Of a stretch of DNA of 64,000 bases, positions 8,465 to 17,159 are shown piece by piece (within the stretch, counting starts at the first letter, position 1; every line of letters begins with the position of its first letter). Both the position numbers and the translations under genes were made by a program. Under the pieces are notes generated by a model. That model made no database searches. It was not told the DNA's origin and saw only the letters and a list, made by a program, of their open reading frames with translations. The stretch covers positions 1-64,000 of the forward strand of contig NZ_JAJQXA010000017.1 of the NCBI RefSeq assembly GCF_021245985.1, read 5' to 3'. This stretch comes from Flavobacterium soyae (GTDB taxonomy: Bacteria; Bacteroidota; Bacteroidia; Flavobacteriales; Flavobacteriaceae).

Positions 8465-9013
8465 TTATTTTTTCTCTAACAATTCTTTTTCTTTAGGTTG
8501 AAAATCGTTAACGATAGCGTAAGTTCCAACTCCAGTAATAGCCATTTCATCTAAAATATCTACTAAGTTTTTGTACTTCGATTTTGTACCTGGTTTTATG
8601 ATAACGATAATTCCTTTATCTTTATTTCCAGTATACTCAATAACAGATTTTTTACGAGCTAATAATTCTCTACGTATACCATCTTTACCATAAGCAATAT
8701 CTTTAGGCCCTGCGATTGGTGCATCTAATAGTCCCATGTAATACACAAGTTTATTATTCTCACCCATCATGATGGTCATCGTACGTTTTTCATCAACTTT
8801 TAAATCCTTGTCTTTAGTTGGATCTTCATTTTTATCCGGTAATGACAAATCCATCGATTGAGGTTTTGACAACGAGGTAGTTAACATAAAGAACGTAATC
8901 AATAAGAATGCCAAATCCACCATCGCCGTTAAATCGACTTTCGAATTTTGCTTTTTACTTCTTACTTTACCACCTTTACCACCACCGCCGTCGCCGGTAT
9001 TTAATTCAGCCAT
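8465..9013 (-). CDS. exbD: ExbD/TolR-family protein (second copy)
   Basis: A 182-aa protein. A Gly/Lys-rich N-terminus (GDGGGGKGGKVRSKKQ) precedes a single helix, VDLTAMVDLAFLLITFFMLTTSL, whose Asp (MVDLAFLL) is the proton-path residue of ExbD. A periplasmic ExbD domain follows. It lies 19 bp after the first exbD copy and 38 bp before tonB. Two exbD genes in a row are usual in Flavobacteriia, and both probably join the same ExbB complex. Confidence 0.92.
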   Translation of the reverse strand: MAELNTGDGGGGKGGKVRSKKQNSKVDLTAMVDLAFLLITFFMLTTSLSKPQSMDLSLPDKNEDPTKDKDLKVDEKRTMTIMMGENNKLVYYMGLLDAPIAGPKDIAYGKDGIRRELLARKKSVIEYTGNKDKGIIVIIKPGTKSKYKNLVDILDEMAITGVGTYAIVNDFQPKEKELLEKK

Positions 9014-9032
9014 TTTAGTGTATATTTTTTAA

Positions 9033-9644
9033 TTAAAAGTCTTTCCCTCTCATACCAGTAACTAAGTTAAAGGAATTGATTTTCTGATCTTGTAAAATAT
9101 CCATAATTTTTTTAATTTTTGGATATTCTTCTTTAGCATCTCCTTTTATTGCAATCTGCAATTCTTTATCATCAAGATCTATAGTTGCTCTTCTAGAAAC
9201 TAGAAGCCAGTCTTTTAATTGATTATCTAAAGAATCCAATGGAATTCCAGGTTGACCTGCTTTAGTTCTATCTGCCGCTTTCATATCTATGATCTGCTTT
9301 AAACCTGCAATTGGCACACCGAAGTCATCCATTAAAGCAAATTTAGCTTTATCATCTTCTGAAAAAGTTATACCATATTTTGCACCCATTCCTTCAAGAG
9401 TTCTTTTACGAATCTCTCTCCCTTTGATGTCAAAAAATACTTTTCCTTTTCCTACTGTAATAATAGCCAAATCAGAATCTGGTAATTTACTTTGTACAGT
9501 AGATGCTGGCGTATCTACAGGAAGCGCCTCAGGCACTTTAGCAGTAGCGGTCAAGATAAAGAACGTAAGCAAAAGGAACGCAACATCACACATGGCAGTC
9601 ATATCTGTCGATGTTGACTTCTTTTTCATTTTTATTTTAGCCAT
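9033..9644 (-). CDS. exbD: ExbD/TolR-family protein (first copy)
   Basis: A 203-aa protein. A short Lys-rich cytosolic start (MAKIKMKKKSTS) is followed by DMTAMCDVAFLLLTFFILTATA, with the conserved Asp in the helix (CDVAFLL), then a periplasmic domain ending GDAKEEYPKIKKIMDILQDQKINSFNLVTGMRG. It is longer than classical ExbD (about 140 aa), with an inserted segment in the middle, as usual for this Bacteroidota subtype. It lies between exbB (gap 57 bp) and the second exbD (gap 19 bp). Confidence 0.92.
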   Translation of the reverse strand: MAKIKMKKKSTSTDMTAMCDVAFLLLTFFILTATAKVPEALPVDTPASTVQSKLPDSDLAIITVGKGKVFFDIKGREIRKRTLEGMGAKYGITFSEDDKAKFALMDDFGVPIAGLKQIIDMKAADRTKAGQPGIPLDSLDNQLKDWLLVSRRATIDLDDKELQIAIKGDAKEEYPKIKKIMDILQDQKINSFNLVTGMRGKDF

Positions 9645-9701
9645 TATCTTTTTATTTTTATTTTGATATAATTAATTGTAATTATTAATATCAAAAATTA
9701 A

Positions 9702-10526
9702 TTATTGTTTCAAACTTCCTCTGAATCTTCTGTAAGTATTCACGATTGTAGTACCAGCCTCATCGATAGAGTAAGTTAAATCATCGATTTTAGCAGTAAA
9801 GAAGTTGTAAGAAACAATTGCTAAGATAGATGTAGAGATACCTGTAGCAGTGTTGATAAGTGCCTCAGAGATACCAGTTGCAAGAGCAGCCTGGTCAGGA
9901 GTTCCAGCAGAAGCTAACGCACCAAACGCTTTAATCATACCTGATACAGTTCCTAATAATCCTCCTAAAGTTCCTAATGATACTAAAGTAGAGATAATAG
10001 TCATATTTTTTTCTAACATTGGCATTTCTAATGAAGTTGCCTCTTCGATTTCTTTGTGGATTACTTCTGAAGCTTCTTCACTGTTGAAACCTTCTTTTTT
10101 AACGTCTTGATATTTAATCAAAGCAGATTTAATTGCGTTTGCAACTGAACCTTGTTGTTTGTCACATGAAGCGATAGCAGCCTCGATGTTTCCTTCTTTA
10201 ATACTTCCTTGAACGTTTTTCATGAATTTGTCAAGGTTAGCTTTTCCTGCAGCTTTACCAATAACAATGAATCTTTCAATTGAAAAAACAACAACCATTA
10301 AAAACATACCTAATAATACTGGTACAATAAATCCTCCTTTATAAACTTGTCCTAATGTATTGATTGGATGTCCAGTTTCAGGGTTACCTCCTTCGAAGTT
10401 AGCAGCATCTCCCATGATTACTTTCCAAATAAACACCCCAACCAAAATACACGCAACAATAATGATTCCTGTAATCATCCCTCCTCCATTTGAAGTGCTT
10501 TCTTTTTTAACTTTAACGTTTGCCAT
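9702..10526 (-). CDS. exbB: MotA/TolQ/ExbB proton-channel protein
   Basis: A 274-aa inner-membrane protein and the first gene of the operon. A first helix (about residues 18-38, MITGIIIVACILVGVFIW) and a second (GFIVPVLLGMFLMVVVFSIERFIV) precede the cytosolic loop. The MotA_ExbB core then follows with TIISTLVSLGTLGGLLGTVSGMIKAF and ISEALINTATGISTSILAIVSYNFF, the two channel helices with family-conserved Thr/Gly. It forms the pentameric channel around ExbD that powers TonB. The start at 10526 follows an AT-rich leader with a -7-like element. Confidence 0.93.
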   Translation of the reverse strand: MANVKVKKESTSNGGGMITGIIIVACILVGVFIWKVIMGDAANFEGGNPETGHPINTLGQVYKGGFIVPVLLGMFLMVVVFSIERFIVIGKAAGKANLDKFMKNVQGSIKEGNIEAAIASCDKQQGSVANAIKSALIKYQDVKKEGFNSEEASEVIHKEIEEATSLEMPMLEKNMTIISTLVSLGTLGGLLGTVSGMIKAFGALASAGTPDQAALATGISEALINTATGISTSILAIVSYNFFTAKIDDLTYSIDEAGTTIVNTYRRFRGSLKQ

Positions 10527-10590
10527 TTTTTTAAATTTTAATAGTTTTAAATAATTTTTATTTTTTAGTTATATTTAACTTGTAGGGTAG

Positions 10591-10598
10591 CAAATTTA
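10591..10598 (-). promoter_or_regulatory. -7 element of the exbB-tonB operon
   Basis: TAAATTTG on the minus strand, a perfect match to TAnnTTTG, 65 bp before the exbB start. No clear -33 TTTG is visible at 17-23 bases, so the promoter is only partly supported. Confidence 0.5.
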
Positions 10599-10906
10599 TA
10601 CGTTTAGTTTAAATAAAAAAACTTTTTTTAATTTTATTGAAGGAAATTTAACGTCAAATTAAAAAATATCTCATTAATTTGTCGGTGTCTTTTTTATGAT
10701 AAAACAAAAAAAAAGGCGATTAATAAAAAAATTACAACGTTTTAGTAAATATTCAAACAATCCATTGAAATCTTCTTAAAAAGCTGCGAATTTATTTTTT
10801 ATGTTTATTTCAATCAAAAAAAGCATTTTCCTACTAAAAAAAAGATAGTTAAATTGTTAAAAAATCAAACAAAACCCTTATAATCATCTAAATTACAAAT
10901 AAAAAC
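10599..10906. other. AT-rich divergent intergenic region
   Basis: Between the divergent exbB and HerA-like genes. The sequence is very A/T-rich with poly-A and poly-T runs and no open frame of note. It presumably carries the promoter of the rightward gene, but I cannot place it with confidence. Confidence 0.4.
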
Positions 10907-12424
10907 ATGAATAAAAAAGATAATTTCATTCAGGAGATAAATAACGGTTATTCTGCCAAAGGTGACTCTATAATTCTTGGGGGCGCAATTTTAGATGGAG
11001 AAGCAATTGCTGAGGCTCATGTCAAGATTCCTTTAAAAACCTTAAACCGCCACGGTCTTATTGCCGGAGCCACAGGAACCGGAAAAACAAAAACAATTCA
11101 GGTTTTTTCTGAACAATTGTCAAATGTCGGAATTCCGGTTTTGATGATGGATATAAAAGGTGATTTTAGCGGTATTGCAAAAGAAGGAAAAGAAGAAGGT
11201 TTTATTACAGAACGACATGCTAAAATAAATGTACCTTATAATGTAGCCGCATTTCCGGTTGAGTTAATGTCTTTGTCTAAACAAAACGGAGTTCGTCTGC
11301 GTGCGACGGTTTCAGAATTTGGTCCGGTTTTGTTTTCGAGGATTTTAGATTTAAATGACATTCAGACTGGAGTTGTTGCGGTTATCTTTAAATATTGTGA
11401 TGACAAGCAAATGCCTTTATTAGATTTAAAAGACATTAAAAAAGTTATCAATTATATTACAGAAGAGGGTAAAGATGAAATTGCAGCCAGTTATGGCAAA
11501 ATTTCAACTGCTACAACCGGAACGATTCTTAGAAAAATTATTGAACTGGAACAGCAGGGCGGTGATTTGTTTTTTGGCGAATTGTCTTTTGAAACTGATG
11601 ATTTAATGCGAATTGACGAAAACGGAAAAGGTTATGTAAACATCATCCGCTTGACGGATATTCAGGATAAACCAAAATTATTCTCTACTTTCATGTTAAG
11701 TCTTTTGGCTGAGATTTATCAAAAAATGCCTGAAAAAGGTGATGCAGAACAGCCAGAACTGGTAATTTTTATAGATGAAGCACATTTAATATTTAATGAA
11801 GCCAGCAAAGCATTATTAGAACAAATTGAAACGATTGTAAAACTAATTCGTTCTAAAGGTGTCGGAGTTTATTTTGTGACTCAAAACCCAATGGATGTTC
11901 CTAGCGGTGTTTTGGCACAATTAGGATTAAAAATTCAGCATGCACTTAGAGCTTTTACAGCAAATGATCGTCAGGCGATTAAAAAAACAGCCGATAATTA
12001 CCCAACTTCTGAATATTATAAAACCGATGAATTGCTTACAAGTTTAGGAATTGGAGAAGCTTTGGTAACAGCTCTAAACGAAAAAGGAGTTCCAACGCCG
12101 CTTGTTGCGACAATGATGCGTGCGCCTGAAAGCCGAATGGATATTTTATCTCCATCTGAAATTGAGGAGATAAACAATAAATCGAAATTGGTTAAAAAAT
12201 ACGCTGAAGAAATTGACCGTGAAAGCGCCTACGAAATCTTAACTAAAAAAATAACCGATGCCAATGAAGCTGCAGCTCAACGAGAAGAAGAGGAACCTAC
12301 AAGATCTTCAAAAGCAGAACCAAGCACAGCAAGTGTAGTAGGGAAATCTGTTTTAAAAGTAGTAACTAGTGCTACTTTTATAAGAGGTGTATTTGGCGTT
12401 TTAACCAAAATCTTTAAGAAGTAA
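10907..12424 (+). CDS. HerA-like ATPase, YjgR/DUF853 family
   Basis: A 505-aa cytosolic P-loop ATPase. Walker A is LIAGATGTGKTKTIQ (about residues 50-64), Walker B is ELVIFIDEAHLIF (about 284-296), and the arginine-rich region after VTQNPMDVPSGVLAQLGLKIQHALRAF is typical of DUF853. The family is related to HerA/FtsK-type helicases and often called a putative DNA-translocating ATPase; its cellular task is unsettled. The C-terminal 60 residues form an acidic linker ending in a short hydrophobic basic tail (FGVLTKIFKK). It is a single gene ending in a composite terminator repeat. Confidence 0.88.
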   Translation: MNKKDNFIQEINNGYSAKGDSIILGGAILDGEAIAEAHVKIPLKTLNRHGLIAGATGTGKTKTIQVFSEQLSNVGIPVLMMDIKGDFSGIAKEGKEEGFITERHAKINVPYNVAAFPVELMSLSKQNGVRLRATVSEFGPVLFSRILDLNDIQTGVVAVIFKYCDDKQMPLLDLKDIKKVINYITEEGKDEIAASYGKISTATTGTILRKIIELEQQGGDLFFGELSFETDDLMRIDENGKGYVNIIRLTDIQDKPKLFSTFMLSLLAEIYQKMPEKGDAEQPELVIFIDEAHLIFNEASKALLEQIETIVKLIRSKGVGVYFVTQNPMDVPSGVLAQLGLKIQHALRAFTANDRQAIKKTADNYPTSEYYKTDELLTSLGIGEALVTALNEKGVPTPLVATMMRAPESRMDILSPSEIEEINNKSKLVKKYAEEIDRESAYEILTKKITDANEAAAQREEEEPTRSSKAEPSTASVVGKSVLKVVTSATFIRGVFGVLTKIFKK

Positions 12425-12430
12425 AAAATA

Positions 12431-12579
12431 TTAAACCATATAAGTTATATAAGTTCATTTAATTTATATGTTGAATTATATTAAGTCACTAAATACCAAA
12501 CCCGACAGGTTTTAAAACCTGTCGGGTTTATTATTATTCGCAAAGCATTATATTAACTTATATAACTTATATGGTTTAA
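12431..12579. repeat. Nested inverted repeat with a GACAGG hairpin inside
   Basis: The outer arms are TTAAACCATATAAGTTATAT (from 12431) and its inverse ending at 12579 (ATATAACTTATATGGTTTAA). Inside lies the perfect palindrome with arm AAACCCGACAGGTTTT (12498-12529). Related outer arms occur at 35025-35220 and 47681-47758. It separates the convergent HerA-like and kmo genes and probably acts as a bidirectional terminator. Confidence 0.85.
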
Positions 12580-12583
12580 AAAA

Positions 12584-13927
12584 TTATGCGTTTTGCAGCA
12601 ATTCTAAAATTTTGTTTTCAACTTCTGGTGAGTCCCAGATATTTTCTATGTTGTCCAGTTTTAAAACTTCATCCATAATTGCGTTTTGGAAATCCCCAAT
12701 TGCCAAAGCTTCGGCATACGGGCGGTCACTAAAGGTAACACGGCTATAAAGCGGGATCCATTTATCCGGATGTTTATCTGAGAAGACTTTTTCTATTTTC
12801 TTTTGCAATAAGAATTTTTCGTCTGCTGTTTTGGTACTCATTTCCATGAAATTTCGATAGGAAAGTTCCGCAATTGCATCGGCATTTGGTTTGCGTGAAA
12901 TTTGATATTCAGAGAAAATCTTTTTCCAGTCATCTCCAAATTTCTCAATCATTTCATTTAAAACCGTAATATCTTCAAAACCGGCATTCATTCCTTGTCC
13001 GTAAAACGGAACAATAGCATGGCAGGCATCTCCAATCAAAGCAATTTTATCTTCGTAAGTCCAAGGGAAACATTTCATCGTTACCAAAGTACTTGTTGGG
13101 TTTTTAAAAAAATCATTTGCCAGTTCCGGAATCACTTCTATCGAATCAGGGAAGTTTTTCTCAAAGAAATCTTCTACCATTTTACGATCTGTAAGCGATT
13201 CAAAAGAATTAGTTCCTTCAAAAGGCATAAATAAAGTGCAGGTAAAACTTCCGTCAAGGTTAGGAAGTGCAATTAACATATATTCGCCTCTCGGCCAAAT
13301 ATGAAAAGAATTTTTATCTAATTTATGTGTTCCGTCAGCATTTGCCGGAATATTCAATTCCTTATAACCCATATTTAAAAATTCCTGAGAATAATTAAAC
13401 ATGCTCTGACGCTGCATTCTGTGGCGGATTCTCGAAAAAGCACCATCGGCACCAAAAACCATATCATATTTTCTCTCCTCCCACTCGCCTCTTTCGCTTT
13501 CGCCAATGTGCAAAGTCGCATCGCTCAGCGTTACATCCCAGATTTTTTGTTCAAAATGAAATTCTGCTCCGGCATTTTCGGCCAAATCAATCATTTTTCT
13601 ATTTAGCTTTCCTCGAGAAATCGAATAAATCGATTCGCCTTCCTGTCCGTAATTCTGAAAATTGAGTTTATCGACTAAATGAATAGCACGTTTACCCATC
13701 GGAATTGCAATTTCCCGAACCGCATCTCCAACTCCAACACCATCAAGGGCTTTCCATCCACGATTAGACATTGCAAGATTAATAGAACGTCCAGAAAAAT
13801 TTATTTTTCGAATATCAGGGCTGCGATCATAAACATGAACTGTGTGACCTGCTTTTTTAAGATAAATTGCCAACAGCGATCCTACAAGTCCAGAACCTAC
13901 AACAGCAATTTTTAGAGAAGTTTGCAT
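12584..13927 (-). CDS. kmo: Kynurenine 3-monooxygenase
   Basis: A 447-aa flavoprotein that hydroxylates kynurenine with NADPH and O2. The FAD dinucleotide motif is VVGSGLVG (residues 9-16). The second FAD block, LIGDACHAIVPFYGQGMNAGFED, begins near residue 300. The GRSINLAMSNRG stretch is diagnostic of KMO. Length agrees with bacterial KMO. Together with kynureninase at 22668 it supplies two of the steps from tryptophan to 3-hydroxyanthranilate and on to NAD; the other pathway genes are not in the window. It is a single gene. Confidence 0.93.
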   Translation of the reverse strand: MQTSLKIAVVGSGLVGSLLAIYLKKAGHTVHVYDRSPDIRKINFSGRSINLAMSNRGWKALDGVGVGDAVREIAIPMGKRAIHLVDKLNFQNYGQEGESIYSISRGKLNRKMIDLAENAGAEFHFEQKIWDVTLSDATLHIGESERGEWEERKYDMVFGADGAFSRIRHRMQRQSMFNYSQEFLNMGYKELNIPANADGTHKLDKNSFHIWPRGEYMLIALPNLDGSFTCTLFMPFEGTNSFESLTDRKMVEDFFEKNFPDSIEVIPELANDFFKNPTSTLVTMKCFPWTYEDKIALIGDACHAIVPFYGQGMNAGFEDITVLNEMIEKFGDDWKKIFSEYQISRKPNADAIAELSYRNFMEMSTKTADEKFLLQKKIEKVFSDKHPDKWIPLYSRVTFSDRPYAEALAIGDFQNAIMDEVLKLDNIENIWDSPEVENKILELLQNA

Positions 13928-14425
13928 CGGGGAAAATCTAATATATAAGATCGTAAAAATAGGTAATAATTGTACATAAGCTTTAAATTACAACAAATAT
14001 TTAACCTTAAACACCAAATATTTATTGGGACATATATACCCGGTTTCATAACAAAATCCTGTTTTATTAGATATATTTAGATTTTCAAAAGAAGTCATTT
14101 CGTTTAAATAAAATCTTAACTGGCGAAAAAATCTCGCAAAGCCACAGAGTTGTTAAGTTTCTATTTAGCCACAGATTATTCAGATTGTAATGATTTTTTC
14201 ACGCAGATTTAGCTGATTGAGCAGATAAATTATGCTTTACAAAAATCTGCCAGATCTGCTAAATCAGCGTAAAAAAAAATTGCAGTAATCAGAAATTATT
14301 TTAGAAGAATGTCAGAATACTAAGCGAGATTATTGGGGGAGTTTGTTTTAAAGAATGTAATAGAAAAAATCTTATTTTAGTCTACAATTTTAAGATTACT
14401 GAATACCATATAGAAAAACCCAAAA
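13928..14425. other. Intergenic region with repeats, no gene
   Basis: About 500 bases between kmo and the AraC remnant. It contains fragments of the 'cacagattattcag' family, the inverted repeat at 14201-14270 and otherwise AT-rich sequence. No open frame with coding character was seen. Confidence 0.5.
14201..14270. repeat. ACGCAGATTT inverted repeat, copy 1
   Basis: ACGCAGATTTAGCTGATTGA at the left end pairs imperfectly with the inverse block GATCTGCTAAATCAGCGT at the right end. The same family appears at 22361-22423, 45860-45980 and as a half copy near 61000. Confidence 0.75.
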
Positions 14426-14749
14426 ATGAACCTCTACTCAGAACATTATGTAACCCCAAAAGCTGAAAGGTTTGTCAATAAAATTTGGTGTCTGGATAAC
14501 AGCATCGGCGAAAGCCTGATCGAAAATAAACTCGTTTTACCAAATGGCTGTTTTAATCTTGCTATTGTAACTGGAAATGTTATAGAAGTTCATACCAGTA
14601 AAAACAAATACGAAATGAATGAAGGCATTTACTTTTGTTCGCAAATGACTAATAAAGTTATGGTAAATATTCAGCCCAAAACTAATAATAGAAGGTTTAA
14701 ATTTATGCTCGAATTCGTCTTGATTGAAAATAAAATGAAAAAAAAATGA
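14426..14749 (+). pseudogene. Truncated AraC-type regulator, sensory domain only
   Basis: A 107-aa open frame resembling the N-terminal domain that precedes the HTH in many Bacteroidota AraC regulators (DUF6597-like): HYVTPKAERFVNKIWCLDNS, then LVLPNGCFNLAIVTGN. Complete proteins are about 260-280 aa with two C-terminal HTH motifs. Here the frame ends in RRFKFMLEFVLIENKMKKK, and no HTH is found in any frame before the next gene. It is most likely a remnant. It lies 170 bp before the serine hydrolase gene in the same direction. Confidence 0.65.
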
Positions 14750-14920
14750 TTAATAGTGAAACCAAAAGCTAATTTAATCGTCTAACATTTTAAGCTCATA
14801 GATTTAATTCAAATAAAAAAATCGTAATTTCGATTCAACATACTGAATATCTATATTTTATAAATTTCAATCATCAATCAAAAACGAATCATTCATTAAC
14901 TAAACCCATAACTCATCATT

Positions 14921-16381
14921 ATGAAAAAATCAATCAAACTAATTGCACTATGCATAATACTGCAGCTTTTTACAATAACTGTTTTTGCACAGGACAAGGC
15001 AAAACAAATCGAAGATCTTTTAGCCAAATACAATGAATATGGACAATTTAACGGATCTGCTTTAGTTTCCGAAAACGGAAAAGTAATCTTTAAAAAGGGT
15101 TTTGGTCTGGCAAATATGGAATGGAATATTCCAAATCAACCCGACACTAAATTCAGATTAGGCTCTATCACCAAACAATTCACAGCCTTTTTAATTGTAA
15201 AACTGGCTGAAGATGGTAAACTAAAACTGGATGTTCCAATCACAACTTATTTGCCTGATTATCCAAAAGAAACCGGAGATAAAATCACTATTCATAACTT
15301 GCTTACGCATACATCCGGAATTCCAAATTATACTGCTGCACCAAACTTTCTTAAAGATAAAAGCCGTACCCCTTATACTCCGGAAAACTTTGTAAAAACA
15401 TTTAATAAACTGCCTCTTGATTTTAAACCAGGCGAAAAATTTAACTATAGCAATTCCGGTTACTTTTTATTGGGTTATATTATTGAAAAAGTAACAGGCA
15501 AAACATACGAACAATATTTACAGGAAACTATTCTTACGCCTTTAAAACTGGTAAACACAGGTTTTGACCATAGCGAAGTTATACTTAAAAACAGAGCAGC
15601 CGGTTATGAAAAACAAGGAAAAAATTTTGTTAACTCTTCTTTTATTGACATGAGTATTCCTTATGCAGCAGGCTCTTTATACTCGACTGTAGAAGATTTA
15701 TATCTTTGGGATCAGGCCCTATATGGCAATAAAATACTTTCAGAAAAATCAATGGAATCATTATTTAAGTCTTATATAAGTTTAGGAAGAGCTTCTTACG
15801 GTTACGGCTGGTTTATTGATGAAGTGGATAATGGAGATAAAGTAAAACTAAAAACCATAGGTCACGGGGGCGGGATTAACGGTTTTAATACAATAATCTC
15901 TCGTTATCCTGCAGATAAAAATCTGATTGTTTTATTGAATAACACAGGCGGAACTGTTTTAGGTGAAATGAATGATGCAATTCGTGCTATTTTGTACAAC
16001 AAACCATTTGAGCAGCCGAAGAAATCAATGGCACTTGAACTTTTAGACATTTTTAAAGAAAAAGGTACAACTGCAGGTTTAGATACTTATAAGAAATTAA
16101 AAAGCGATCCAACTTATGGTATTAAAGAAGGCGACATGAATGATGCAGGTTATCAATTATTGCAAGCCGGAAAAAAGAAAGAAGCCATCGAAGTTTTTAA
16201 AATTAATGTAGAAGCTTTCCCAAAATCAGGAAATGTATACGATAGTTTAGGCGAAGCTTATTTAGCCGATGGTGATAAAAAACTGGCTTTTACCAATTAT
16301 TCTAAATCCGTCGAACTTGATCCTTCGAATGAAAATGGAAAAAAAGTATTAGAAGAACTTTCAAAAAATAAAGCCAAATAA
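14921..16381 (+). CDS. Serine hydrolase, class C beta-lactamase/PBP4* fold, with C-terminal TPR
   Basis: A 486-aa exported protein with a signal peptide ending TITVFAQ. The three catalytic motifs of the beta-lactamase/DD-peptidase fold are present: SITK (Ser82, Lys85), YSN (Tyr176-Asn178) and HGGG near residue 315 in place of KTG. A C-terminal stretch (about 400-480) contains TPR helices (SGNVYDSLGEAYLADGDKKLAFTNYSKSVEL). Such proteins are usually esterases or peptidases and not resistance enzymes; the substrate is unknown. It is a single gene with a strong terminator. Confidence 0.87.
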   Translation: MKKSIKLIALCIILQLFTITVFAQDKAKQIEDLLAKYNEYGQFNGSALVSENGKVIFKKGFGLANMEWNIPNQPDTKFRLGSITKQFTAFLIVKLAEDGKLKLDVPITTYLPDYPKETGDKITIHNLLTHTSGIPNYTAAPNFLKDKSRTPYTPENFVKTFNKLPLDFKPGEKFNYSNSGYFLLGYIIEKVTGKTYEQYLQETILTPLKLVNTGFDHSEVILKNRAAGYEKQGKNFVNSSFIDMSIPYAAGSLYSTVEDLYLWDQALYGNKILSEKSMESLFKSYISLGRASYGYGWFIDEVDNGDKVKLKTIGHGGGINGFNTIISRYPADKNLIVLLNNTGGTVLGEMNDAIRAILYNKPFEQPKKSMALELLDIFKEKGTTAGLDTYKKLKSDPTYGIKEGDMNDAGYQLLQAGKKKEAIEVFKINVEAFPKSGNVYDSLGEAYLADGDKKLAFTNYSKSVELDPSNENGKKVLEELSKNKAK

Positions 16382-16404
16382 TTTTTAGAAAATCTCTTAA
16401 AACC

Positions 16405-16450
16405 AACTCCGATAAAATCGATTTTAAATCTGTTTTATCGGAGTTTTTTT
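16405..16450 (+). terminator. Terminator of the serine hydrolase gene
   Basis: The stem AACTCCGATAAAA / TTTTATCGGAGTT with a 15-base loop is followed by seven T. It begins 24 bp after the stop codon. Confidence 0.9.
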
Positions 16451-16532
16451 GTTATAACTTGTAACATTCAGATTTGATGATTTATCATAAAAAATATTAT
16501 TTTAGCCGTACCCAAAACAACTAAAATAACCT

Positions 16533-16982
16533 ATGAAAAATCTAAAAAAGCATGTTTTTCTGGCTTTATTCCTATGCCTGTTTATTCCAACTATTTCTAT
16601 TTCGCAAGTAAATCCGCCTCCTCCGGCAATGCCCACACAGCAAAACAAAATTATTGTAGACAAAATCATTGAAGCCGCACATTACAAAACCTACGTAATT
16701 GATTTTTGTTTAGCTAAAATCAATGAAGCTTCGGCAAAAGAAGGCTGGAACGAACAAAAAGCAATGGAAATTACGGAAAGTATCAATTACAAAAATTTCA
16801 GGGATGCGGTCTACAATCTTTTTGTTGTGTATGATGAAGTCGAATTAGAGACTTTACTAAAAGCATACGAGAAAGATACGGCATATCAAACCCAAAATAT
16901 TATGACTACAAGTAAAGTGCTTACTAATAACCTGAACATTTTTGCAAATGATATTGTAAAGGGGAAGTATATTTCTAAGTAA
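16533..16982 (+). CDS. Exported protein of unknown function
   Basis: A 149-aa protein with a signal peptide (KKHVFLALFLCLFIPTISIS, cut before Q). The mature part is helical and charged: KIIVDKIIEAAHYKTYVIDFCLAKINEASAKEGW, then NYKNFRDAVYNLFVVYDEVELETLLKAYEKD, with no cysteine pair or known catalytic motif. I do not recognise the family. It is preceded by the serine hydrolase terminator and followed at once by an 8-bp tandem repeat, so it is a single gene, probably periplasmic. Confidence 0.75.
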   Translation: MKNLKKHVFLALFLCLFIPTISISQVNPPPPAMPTQQNKIIVDKIIEAAHYKTYVIDFCLAKINEASAKEGWNEQKAMEITESINYKNFRDAVYNLFVVYDEVELETLLKAYEKDTAYQTQNIMTTSKVLTNNLNIFANDIVKGKYISK

Positions 16983-17006
16983 GGTTCTGAGGTTCTGAGG
17001 TTCTGA
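16983..17006 (+). repeat. Tandem repeat of GGTTCTGA, three units
   Basis: Three exact copies of an 8-bp unit begin directly after the stop codon at 16982. The sequence continues into degenerate 'aaggttcaaag' text up to the next gene. Non-coding. Confidence 0.85.
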
Positions 17007-17159
17007 GATGCTAAGTTTCTAAGTAAAGGTTCAAAGGGACAAAGTAACAAAGGTTCAAAGTTTTTTTAAGTCTCAAAATCTTTGTCGAAGTTTGAAACTT
17101 TGACAAAGATTTCGCAGCGCAAAACTTGAAACCTAAAACTTGAAACAAAACAAAACAAA

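Noticed and set aside
14921..16381. Antibiotic-resistance beta-lactamase
   Set aside because: The fold is right, but the HGGG motif, the TPR tail and the chromosomal context fit general serine hydrolases; no resistance claim can be made.
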